64,000 nucleotides of DNA, taken from Letharia columbiana. Its lineage: Eukaryota > Ascomycota > Lecanoromycetes > Lecanorales > Parmeliaceae. Positions 50,440 to 59,755 of the stretch are shown one piece after another. The DNA is taken from positions 124,001 through 188,000 of the forward strand of contig NW_023501057.1 in assembly GCF_014066305.1 (NCBI RefSeq), read 5' to 3'. Both the position numbers and the translations under genes were made by a program. Numbering within the stretch: the stretch's first letter is position 1; every line of letters starts with the position of its first letter. Under the pieces are notes generated by a model. The model did not search any database and had not been told where the DNA came from. It was given only the letters and a program-made list of their open reading frames with translations.

Positions 50440-53400
50440 TACGCTATGACAACTTGCCTTAGTCTGGCGGAGCTCAGGCCCGCTCATCAGACACAGGTTC
50501 TTGATCGATGTGTGAGGCATGGCATCATGGATAGGATTTCATCGTCCTCATCGTCGTCAGGTTCTCGGTCGTCTGCAATACATCAATTTTTGTCTAGGGA
50601 TGAAGCTGTACTCGGGATTTGTGAACATTATATCGAGCCAAGGAGCTTCAAATACTTGACCTCCAGGATAGAACTTTGTCTATTGAAGGACGCTGGAAAG
50701 GGTGACCGGGCAGCTATTCGAGCTGGACAAGAATTTAGCGCTAGTCCAAGGCAGTACCCTGGCTTGGAGCCACGATAAAAAGTCACAAGTCAAATCATTG
50801 TCTGCGAAGTCTATTTGTGTCGCTGAACACTTTGAACGGCAATTTCCTTCTAATCTTGCGAAAATAAAGTCTTCCGTATCGTAAACAAAACCGCTTATAT
50901 TTAAACTGTTGAGTGAATCCTAGTATGGTCATATCAAAAAATGATCTCGGAACGGCCGGTGGAGCATGCGCTGCGAATTTCTGATACAACTGTAAATCTA
51001 GCCTTTTTAGGAACAATAGCGTTCTAGGATTTTGTACGACGAGTGGAGACTGACTTGATGATCTTCTGCTAATAAACAGTAGACCACACTATATAGAATG
51101 AAAACAAAGAAGAGAGAACAAAAGAAGAGAGTCATCCGCGGTACCACGCTCTCATCATCAAACCTCTTTAATCATTTGACTATATACTCCTACTATTATG
51201 ATCGTGTGTGCAAAAATCTCAAACCGACTCTGGCTTTCTGCACAGGGCTCACCCCGACATATCTCCATCAATTTTCCGACGCGGCACTTCTTCCTAAAAT
51301 CTGTGATGAAAGCCGTAACACGTTACTTGAGGTATCCCCTATCCGAGAGTAGTGAGATCACTCACAACATGCCGCTGCTGGTAAAATGTCTTCCGGTGAC
51401 TAGTGGTATGGAAACGGCGAGCCTATCTGCACGTCAATTCTGCTGTTGCTGAGACACAAGGCGAAAAGATCCATGAGCGAAAGACTGACGTGGTCTGCCG
51501 AACAATTCCACAGCAAGCGATATCGCCTTGAACCATGTCCGTACGAGCACCAGCGTGGGCAAGACTGCCACAAGAGCGAGTAGGATGTGCAAGTTATCGC
51601 GGAGGATGGAGAGGACCGGTTCAGGGGTGAGGATGAGCATCATGTCCATCGAGTTTATTCGAGAAGACGGGGTTTCCTCCCCCTCTGTTAAGTATTTCAA
51701 TATCGGAGGTTAAAGATTGAATGAGATAATAAAGAAGCGAAGGCGCGAAACTCTGTCTCAAATTCTGGGCTCAAGATTCTGCACTAGGGTGACATAGCTG
51801 ATCAGCACTTTGACTCCTACGACAAGACAGTCTCGTTGTGCTGGCAATGACCAGTTGCTCATGCTATAGGACAAGGCTAAAAGACACTACTCCACGCCTC
51901 ATGCTACCGCGAGGCAATGAGAACGGATACGTGGAAGGGTACGCTATCTTTGATAGATGTGAGAGAATGCGATTCGGTAGATCAAGTAGAATTATGCGCA
52001 GTGGTTAAGTGGATTTTGAAACAGAAGGGAGAAAATTATGGGGATGATTACCAGGCTTGGAAATTCCCTCATGTACAGCATACGTATTTTTAGACACATG
52101 CCCACCTGTAAAAGCGTGGAAGACAGATGATATCCAAAGATTACACCGCTGCGGTCGACCCTTCGAGAAATTATCTCCGATCAGCCTTGCAGAGCTCAGC
52201 CTTGCAGGGAAGGTGATAAGTATCTTGGTCCGTACTGTTGTACAGGAAAAGTAAAGCAGGTTTTCAGGGCGTAGTTTAGTTCCGGGCGCCAAATGTCACA
52301 CCCTCTTTAAGGTTCCCGAGGTGCCGGTGCATTAGTCCATATACTACCACCACTACTGTACCTCCTACTTTCAGCTCATGCAATGTCAATATGATACTTT
52401 TGCTGATAAATGGGAGAAACCTTTGCGCAACTTCTCCGTTGCCATGCAGGAAGACTCTGCGGATCTGCCTTGTTTAGGTGGTATTCATCCTTGGACTTGT
52501 GTTGTCCTTTATCTTATAGGCTCATAAGCAATGAGAAAGGCTGAAACCCCTTGCATCGACAAGTCTCATAGGTTTGATCTGTCATGAACGTTGACTTCAT
52601 GTACTTTACGGAGCATGTATTGTATTGTATCGCCCCAGCTGTCACTTCTGATTGGATCATCTCATTGCGAAAAAAAAAATCCGACCCAAACAACTCCTGC
52701 ATCATTTTGCATCAAGAAAGCGCATAGAACCAGCTGACATGGCACCCATGGAAGCCTGTTCAGCCCGAATGTCTCTTCTCCACCCATTTCAATCCGTACA
52801 CTAACATGTGAGGCAGATATAGAAAGACAATCTAGCTAGAGCCTGGTGGCTATGTCTCGACCTACAGGGAATGACGGGTCGAAGCGACTATTCTATGCGC
52901 AGGTTCCCCATTGCAGGATTATGTTTACCTTAGGCTGTTTGATTTGCTACACAAATTGGTAACAAATATGGGAATCCTTTCTGATCTGTTAGTTACCACG
53001 CCGCGTGTGTAATCTACTTTGCAACTCTGTCACAGAGCAAGCCTTCATTGAGTCTCGACGAATGCTACTTACACCTGAAACCTCTATGATTTCTTGTCAC
53101 CACGACACTTACGATGGAAAAGATCGAAACAATCTCAGCAGACCCTCATCAGGCGGAGCCGAGCATGCATTCATCGCTAGCACTCCTGTTAAAAGCGGCG
53201 CTATTAACGGTACGACCTGAAAAGGAGCCGTAATGAGAAGGCGGGGGTCAGCTGGAAGGCTGTCTCGCTCTCGATATCGGTTTCGGTTTCGGTTTAGTTT
53301 ATAAAAAAGCAGTTTGGATCCATTGGCTGAAGAAGCTAAAACGGGACAGAGGTAAGTTGACACTTTTGATCTCACGCGGGTTGCTTTATCATGCATGTCA

Positions 53401-53952
53401 CACTGCATGCATGAATGGACGGATGGATAGCACTAGAAGCCGCTCCTAGTGAGCCACTTGTCTGTTGACAGCGTGCTGCCTATGTGGGGAGTGGTCAAAT
53501 GGTGCAGCTGTGACTCTACAGCGCGCCAATCCTATTAGTTGATATGAATGAGCTCCTTACTTGAAACTTGACATGTGTATGCTGTATCTCACATAAGAAA
53601 ATCAGCTGACTTCGAGTTGCTTCAATTGTAGGGTTTTGCTCATGAGGTATTGCGTGTCCACCTGAACAAAAGTTCCTGCTTTACAGGCTAGTATATGGTA
53701 TGTCATGTGAATATCGACTTTTCAGCCTTACTGCCAGTGATGTTTACGTTGAGAGAACAAGAAGCAAATTACACAGGTTAAAGTGGCGACCACCTTTTTG
53801 GTCTGGTGGATTGACGAGCAATTTACGACTGCGAATGCAAATGTATGTAGTCTCACTAATTCAGTATTTAGTGATCTCTTAGCCGAAGTTGTGGTAGTCG
53901 AAAACGAAATATAACTACGCTTGTAGACGAGGGCTTCAGATACAGACTAACC
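50440..53952. other. Long stretch without a confident gene
   Basis: Normal composition, no RIP. Candidates considered: 50446-50778 plus (Ser-rich, no motif); 51434-51700 minus, 88 codons with one hydrophobic helix ILLALVAVLPTLVLV that could be a first exon of a lost membrane protein; and 51917-52093 plus, 58 codons beginning MRTDTWKGTLSL and including KWILKQKGENYGDDYQAWKF, gene-like in texture but unrecognised. A GTTTCG/GGTTTCGG short repeat lies near 53278-53297. None is strong enough to annotate as a gene. Confidence 0.45.
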
Positions 53953-54600
53953 ATGTGCCCTCCCACCACCATGGATAGCTCAATGCCAATTGAAAATTCA
54001 AAGTCTCCTTCTCTCGCACTCATGTCTGACGCTGGAATCATCGCTCAACTTTTAGAACTCCAGCCGGTGATCGGCTCTGAAAGGAACGTTTGGGCCTTCT
54101 GGAACAGAGGTCTTTCAAACTGTCCGGCCTGGTGCCAACGTAACGTTGTCAGCTGGGTTCGCCGACTCGCACCATCATGGACCGTCCGCGTGTTGGACTG
54201 TGTCGAAGGATCTCCGGTCCACATCTCGAAGTACGTCGACGACTCATTCTTCCCTGAAGTCTTCAATCAGCAGAAACTGGCCGGTCCACACGTCGGACCT
54301 CATACCGCCGATCTGGTGCGCCTGCCGCTGCTTTACCTTTATGGCGGCGTCTGGCTCGACGTTGGATTTCTCCTCTTCCGAAGTCTGGACGATCTCTGCT
54401 GGAAGATGCTTGCGGATCCCACCCAACCATTTGAAATGGCCGGATTTAGGATCGCGTTTAGCGCCGAGCGAAACGCCATGTTTAACGGCTTCATTGCTGC
54501 CCGGAAAGGCAACTCCTGCATCAAACACTGGCACGACATCTGCCTGGAGGTCTGGCGCGGCCGCACTACAACTTTCAGTCGAGATTTCGAGCTTTCTTAA
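53953..54600 (+). pseudogene. Truncated glycosyltransferase (Caps_synth / Gly_transf_sug-like)
   Basis: A 215-residue frame with the N-terminal two-thirds of a fungal capsule-synthesis-type glycosyltransferase: RNVWAFWNRGLSNCPAWCQR (44-63) is the family's opening block, HTADLVRLPLLYLYGG (117-132) leads into GGVWLDVGFLLFRSLDDLCW (131-150), which holds the DxD-position aspartate of this family, then FEMAGFRIAFS and SCIKHWHDICLEVWRGRTTT. The family then normally continues for roughly another hundred residues or more. Here the frame stops at 54598-54600, directly where sequence turns AT-rich and RIP-like, a short way before repeat D2. So the 3' part has been lost or replaced by transposon-derived DNA. 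There is no signal peptide. Sugar donor and product cannot be told from the sequence. Confidence 0.75.
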
Positions 54601-54746
54601 AACTCCGGATCTATGCTAATCTCGAAGCGAGATTTTAAAATATATCTCGTTATTTTAATAAACTTTGAATATTTCTAAATAATCTCTTTAGACTTTAATA
54701 TTATATATTAAATTCTAAATAAAATAAAGTATAAAGTATAATATCA
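54601..54746. other. Short RIP-mutated strip between gene fragment and D2
   Basis: AT-rich with few CA/TG; contains the palindrome ATCTCGAAGCGAGAT near 54619. Probably the edge of an older element that destroyed the glycosyltransferase 3' end. Confidence 0.5.
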
Positions 54747-55159
54747 GTATATATAAAAGAATAAGGTAGGGCTGAGCTTGGAAACCTTGAATTTGTATGT
54801 GCAGCCAATCATCAATTCGGGTCCTGTACGCTTTTTGGTTAGACCGGCTGAGTCAGCCCGGTAGCCCTCCCGCGCCTCCTCATCAAAAATTTGTGTGTAG
54901 AAGTTTTACACTTTGAAGTACTCAGCTTGCGATACATACAGTTACTTCATAATTCCTCAAATTGTAGAGCTCGCTTTGCGCTTTCTAACGCTGTAAAAAT
55001 AATAAAGTTTGGCCTACTATTGGTGGATTAAATGGATATTCAAATATGGTAGTCATGGTAGTCACACCAGACGCGTCCGGGATCGGATAATAATCCTTCC
55101 ACCTGTTTGTGTAACCATTCTTCTTCCACCATTCTACCAATTCTACCAATTCCATCAAT

Positions 55160-55522
55160 ATGAACACAATCGTCTTCGGTACCCCTCGCCCAAAGGTTAC
55201 TCAACGTCTAAGGCACGTACACCCCTTTGCCCGCCTCTTAGAGCCCCTACTGACGCCCCTAGGCCACCCCTCGGCGAATCCGCTACTGCTGGCAATCGAG
55301 GCCGCAAGCGAGCCCAACACGTCCTCCCCTATATACTCCTCTCAAGCCAGCGATGGTGCCTTCCAACCCAGCGATGCTACCTCCCAAGACGCGTCTTCCT
55401 CCCCTATCCGTTCTTTATCACCCTGTTTTGAAGCCTCTCAACGCGTGTTAGATCCTAAATATCGTCAAGAAGAAGCTCCTAAAAATATGATAATCACACC
55501 AGACGCGTCCGGGATCGGATAA
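55160..55522 (+). CDS. Hypothetical open frame inside repeat D2
   Basis: 120 residues, starting MNTIVFGTPRPKV, rich in Ser, Pro and Ala, without membrane helices or a motif I recognise. The corresponding stretches of D1 (near 36415) and D3 (near 59200, reversed) are transitions away from it, so the frame was once common to the family. The sequence before its ATG is repeated before a second ATG at about 55592 (MNTFTLGTLALS, closing after 12 codons). It could be the surviving 5' part of an element protein or a chance frame. Confidence 0.35.
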   Translation: MNTIVFGTPRPKVTQRLRHVHPFARLLEPLLTPLGHPSANPLLLAIEAASEPNTSSPIYSSQASDGAFQPSDATSQDASSSPIRSLSPCFEASQRVLDPKYRQEEAPKNMIITPDASGIG

Positions 55523-55639
55523 TAATCCTTCCACCTATTTGTGTAATTATTCTTCTTCCACTATTCTACCAATTCTACCAATTCCACTAATATGAACACA
55601 TTTACCCTCGGTACCCTCGCACTCAGTTAAACAAGAGGA

Positions 55640-56310
55640 GGATCTACAACAGGCGAATGCGGAGAACTCTACGGAGAATATTGCGGAGATAGTCATCAGC
55701 AGCAGTGACACAACAGGCCTACTCTCCACGGTCTCACACCAATCCACTCAGCCAGTGCAAGAGAAGTCAATACAGCAGGCGAATGCGGAGAACACTACGG
55801 AGAAACCAAGCGGCAACAAGGCCCCCAGCACCAAGAATACGGCTCAGCTCTCCAAAATCCCACGTCATATGCTCTCCACGATTCCATATCAAATCATCAC
55901 TCAGCAAGCGGAGAACACCACTGCAACTTAGCCTGTCATCCCCACTACATTAAGGAGTAAGAGGAGGAACTACAATAGGCAAATGCGGAGAACACTGCGG
56001 AGAACACTATGGAGAACACTGCGGAGAAACTAAGCGGCAACAAGGCCCCCAGCACCAAGAACACGGCTCAGCTCTCCACGGTTCCACATCAAATCATCAC
56101 TCAGCAAGCGGAGAACACCACTGCAACTTAGCCTGTCATCCCCACTACATTAAGGAGTAAGAGGAGGAACTACAACAGGCAAATGCGGAGAACACTGCGG
56201 AGAAACCAAGCGGCAACAAGGCCACCATCGTCAAGAACACGGCTCAGCTCTCCAAGATCCCACGTCATATGCTCTCCACGGTTCCACATCAAATCATCAC
56301 TCCGGAACGA
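55640..56310 (+). repeat. Tandem array of about 200-bp units in D2
   Basis: Units begin with the CTACAACAGGCAAATGCGGA motif or close variants at about 55640 (short, divergent), 55768, 55969 and 56169. Each contains CAAGCGGCAACAAGGCC, ACACGGCTCAGCTCTCCA and a CAAATCATCACTCAGCAAGC segment. Some units carry an extra expansion of a 12-bp ACTGCGGAGAAC motif, so there is a repeat within the repeat. Confidence 0.85.
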
Positions 56311-56677
56311 TGTATATTTGGACGAATTGAAACCGTCCGATGTCTACAGCTATTTCATTATTCGAAAAATTTCACTGCGGCAGGAGATATTGTGGGATTC
56401 ACACCACTAATTGGCACGTTATCTCCATTTCTTTCCGGTATTTCGATACTTCTTGCCATAAGGACATGGTCTTTCTCTGTTTTTTATAGGCAATTATTAC
56501 ACCTTCCTAATTAGGCCTTAGCGCGCCTCTCTCCGCACATATGTGCCTGTATACTACATAGATTAAATCAATTTTATAGTAGTGGAAGTAGGTCAAAAAC
56601 GCACAGCAAGCGATCAGAGTTCGATTTAACTTAGAAAAATCCAACTCCATGAATTTAATTCATGGGCCTTTACTTGT

Positions 56678-57048
56678 TATAGTATTATAATTTAAATTAA
56701 AGTATAAGATCTAATTTAAAAAGATAATTAAAAGATATATAAGATTATATTTAAAGAATATTATAAAAATATTATAAGAATAATAGTTTTAAGCTAATTT
56801 AATTAATACGCTTAATAGAAAGAATAAAATATTCTTATTATCTCGTTAAGAAAAACTTAGTTTAATTTAATCTTATTCTATTAAAATCTTATCTCGAAAT
56901 AAAGTAATATTAAATATTTTAAAACTTATCTTATCGCGTTTTATTACGTAGTATAATTAGATTATTAAATAAATACTTCTTTCTTAAATAAAAATATATC
57001 TAATTAACGATCTATAATAATAGAAGTAAATATTATATTATATTTATA
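56678..57048. other. AT-rich spacer between inverted D2 and D3
   Basis: 371 bp of strongly RIP-like DNA with no readable motif, enclosed by the tail ends of two D copies facing each other. The sharp composition change at both borders marks the ends of D2 and D3. Confidence 0.6.
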
Positions 57049-59645
57049 CAAGTAAAGGCCCATGAATTAAATTCATGAAGTTGGATTTTTCATTTTTCTA
57101 AGTCAAATGGAATTTTAGCCCTAGCCCTAAGTCAAATCGAACTCTGATCGCTTGCTGTGCGTTTTTGACCTACTTCCACCACTACAAAATTGATTTAATC
57201 TATGTAGTATATAGGCATATATGTGTGGAGAGAGGCGCGCTAAGGCCTAATTAGAAAGGTATATCAAGTGTGGAGGATTGAAACAGAGAAAGGCCATATC
57301 CTTATGGCAGGAAGTATCGAAATACCGAAAAGAAATGGAGACAACATGCTAATTAGTGGTATGAATCCCACATTATCTCCTGCCGCAGTGAAATCTTTCG
57401 AATAATGAAATAGCTGTCAGAGCAAGACATCGGACGGTTTCAATTCGTCCAAATATGTATCGTCCGATGTTCCTCCTGCAGAGGCCCAATTGGCTATGAT
57501 CGTCGCAGTAGATCCTCCTCTTGTGACGTTATTATAGTTCCTCCTCTTACTCCTTAATGTAGTAGGGATGATAGGCCAAGTTGTAGTGGTGTTCTCCGCT
57601 TGCTAAGTAATGATTTGATATGAAACCGTGGAGAGCATATGACGTGGGATCTTGGAGAGCTAAGCCGTGTTCTTGACGATAATGGCCTTGTTACCGCTTA
57701 ATTTCTCCGCAGTATTCTCCATAGTGTTCTCCGTAGTGTTCTCCGCATTTACCTATTGTAGTTCCTCCTCTTACTTCTTAATGTAGTGGAGATGATAGAC
57801 TAAGTTGCAGTGGTGTTCTCCGCTTACTAAGTGATGATTTAATATAGAACCGTGGAGAGCATATGACGTGGGATCTTGGAGAGCTGAGCCGTGTTCTTGA
57901 CGATGGTAGCCTTGTTGCCGCTTGGTTTCTCCGTAGTGTTCTCCGTAGTGTTCTCCGCATTTGCCTATTGTAATTCCTCCTCTTACTCCTTAATGCAGTG
58001 GGGATGATAAATCAAGTTGCAGTGGTGTTCTCCGCTTGCTGAGTGATGATTTGATGTGAAACCGTGGAGAGCATGTGACGTGGGATCTTGGAGAGCTGAG
58101 CTGTGTTTTTGACGATGGTAGCCTTGTTGCCACTTGGTTTCTCCGCAGTGTTCTCCGCATTTGCCTGTTGTAGTTCCTCCTCTTGCTCCTTAATGCAGTG
58201 GGGATGATAGACCAAGTTGCAGTAATGTTCTCCGCTTACTGAGTAATGATTTGATGTAGAACCGTGGAGAGCATATAACGTGGGATCTTGGAGAGCTGAG
58301 CTGTGTTCTTGGTGCTGAAGACCTTATTGCCGCTTGGTTTCTCCGCAGTATTCTCCGCATTTACCTATTGTAATTCCTTCTCTTACTCCTCAATACAGTG
58401 AGGATAATAGATCAAGTTACAGTAATATTCTCCGCTTACTAAGTGATAATTTGATATAGAACCGTGGAGAGCATATAACGTGGGATCTTGGAGAGTTGAG
58501 CCGTGTTCTTGACGATGATAGCCTTATTGCCGCTTGATTTCTCCGTAGTATTCTCCGTAGTATTCTCCGCATTTATCTATTGTAATTCCTTCTCTTACTC
58601 CTTAATACAGTAGGGATAATAAGCTAAGTTATAGTAATATTCTTCGCTTACTAAGTAATAATTTAATATAGAATCGTAAAGAGTATATAACGTGGGATCT
58701 TAAAGAGCTAAGCCGTATTCTTAACGATAATAGTCTTATTATCACTTAATTTCTCCGTAGTATTCTCCGTAATATTCTCCGTATTTGCCTATTATAGTTT
58801 CTTCTCTTACTTCTCTTCTTATAGAGTATTAAATTAAGTAACTAGCTAAGTAGCTAACTAAGTAGATAAGTAAGTAATTAACTAACGATCTAACTAAGTA
58901 AATTACTAAGCTAATAGAGTAGATAGTATTAATTAAGCGACTAATCGAGTATCGCTAACTTAGAAGAAGTATATAGAGGAGAATATATCCGTTTAGACTC
59001 TTTTTAAGAATCTTTTAACGCGTTTATAAGTAGTAGTAAATAGAGAGCTATTAAGCTCGCTTACGGCCTCGATTATTAATAATAGCGAATTTATCGAGAA
59101 GTAATCTAGAGACGTTAGTAAGGAGCTCTAATTTATCGAGAAGTAATCTAGAGACGTTAGTAAGGAGCTCTAATTAGACGAGAGATATCGAAGACGATTA
59201 TATTTATATTAGTGAAATTAATAGAATTAATAGAATTAATAAAATTAATAGAATTAGTAGAATAGTAAAAGAATAATAAATAGATAAAAGAATTATTATT
59301 CGATTCTAAACGCGTCTAATATAACTACTATAACTATTATATTTAAATATTTATTTAATTTACTAATAGTAGACTAAACTTTATTATTTTTATAGCGTTA
59401 GAAAGCGTATACTAAGCTCTATAATTTACGAAATTATAAAGTAATAGCATTCGTAGAGAGCTAGTTATCTTAGAGGAGAAGACTTCTATATATAGATTTT
59501 TATAGATTTTTAATAATTACGAACGCTAATTTATTTACTCGCGATATCTAATTAAAAAGCGTAGATCTAACGAATTAATAATTAACTATATATACAAATT
59601 TAAGATTTTCTAGTTTAGCTCTATCTTATTCTATTATATTTATTA
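57049..59645 (-). mobile_element. Repeat D3, inverted copy of D with a mutation gradient
   Basis: Reverse-orientation copy of D: the tail hairpin CATGAATT-A-AATTCATG at 57061-57077, then the GAACTCTGATCGC segment, about six tandem units (57527-58800), and the start region reversed at about 59500-59640 (CTCTATCTTATTC). About 2.6 kb, longer than D2 because of extra tandem units. The half next to the spacer (57049-58350) keeps normal CA/TG content; from about 58400 the units become steadily more C-to-T mutated and the outer end (58800-59640) is fully RIP-like. A GAGCTCC-containing 57-bp word is also duplicated near 59095-59172. Confidence 0.75.
57527..58800 (-). repeat. Tandem array of about six 201-228-bp units in D3
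   Basis: Unit boundaries taken at the CCTATTGTAGTTCC-type word fall at about 57527, 57755, 57962, 58163, 58368, 58577 and 58788. Spacings are about 228, 207, 201, 205, 209 and 211 bp, the variation coming partly from 12-bp GTTCTCCGCAGT expansions. The units are homologous to those of D2 in reverse. Confidence 0.85.
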
Positions 59646-59704
59646 ATAGAAAGTAAATAAAGTTCGATTTAACTTAATTATAAAAAAATTATCTTTTTTT
59701 TAAA

Positions 59705-59755
59705 TTAGTATATATAAAAGAATAAGATAGAGCTAAATTAGAAAATCTTAAATAC
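59705..59755 (+). repeat. Start fragment of another D copy
   Basis: GTATATATAAAAGAATAAG and the following GATAGAGCTAAATTAGAAAA match the first 50 bp of D1 and D2, then the similarity ends. A GTTCGATTTAACTTA word just upstream (about 59661) matches the tail region of D, so two broken D ends lie next to each other. Confidence 0.6.

Larger units (their letters stand above)
54747..56677 (+). mobile_element. Repeat D2, least mutated copy of the unclassified D family
   Basis: The start GTATATATAAAAGAATAAGG matches D1 and the fragment at 59705. It carries a 110-bp internal direct duplication (about 55066-55175 and 55498-55610, each ending at an ATGAACAC start context) and three to four tandem units of about 200 bp (starts about 55640, 55768, 55969, 56169). 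The end is marked by a perfect hairpin CCATGAATT-T-AATTCATGG (56647-56665), 12 bases before the presumed end. Normal CA/TG content shows little RIP. A 120-codon frame (55160-55522, beginning MNTIVFGTPRPKV) is the only sizeable open frame outside the array. No polymerase, transposase, Rep or integrase motif was found, so it is probably non-autonomous. Confidence 0.75.

Noticed and set aside
50446..50778. Plus-strand 110-codon frame with a serine run
   Set aside because: No motif, no conservation that I recall; it lies directly after the 7TM gene, where 3' untranslated sequence is expected.
55705..56514. Arg/Ser-rich frames in the D2 array and its flank
   Set aside because: They are alternative-frame readings of tandem units; the frame is not kept from unit to unit.
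56647..56677. Helitron ending (hairpin shortly before the 3' end of D)
   Set aside because: The hairpin is at the right distance, but the terminal bases (CTTGT) do not fit CTRR, no TC start or Rep/helicase region is visible, and the exact end is not fixed. Left as an open possibility only.
57527..58800. Regular repeats that might be read as a CRISPR array
   Set aside because: Units are about 200 bp, nearly identical along their length and without unique spacers, in eukaryotic repeat DNA; this is a minisatellite inside an element.
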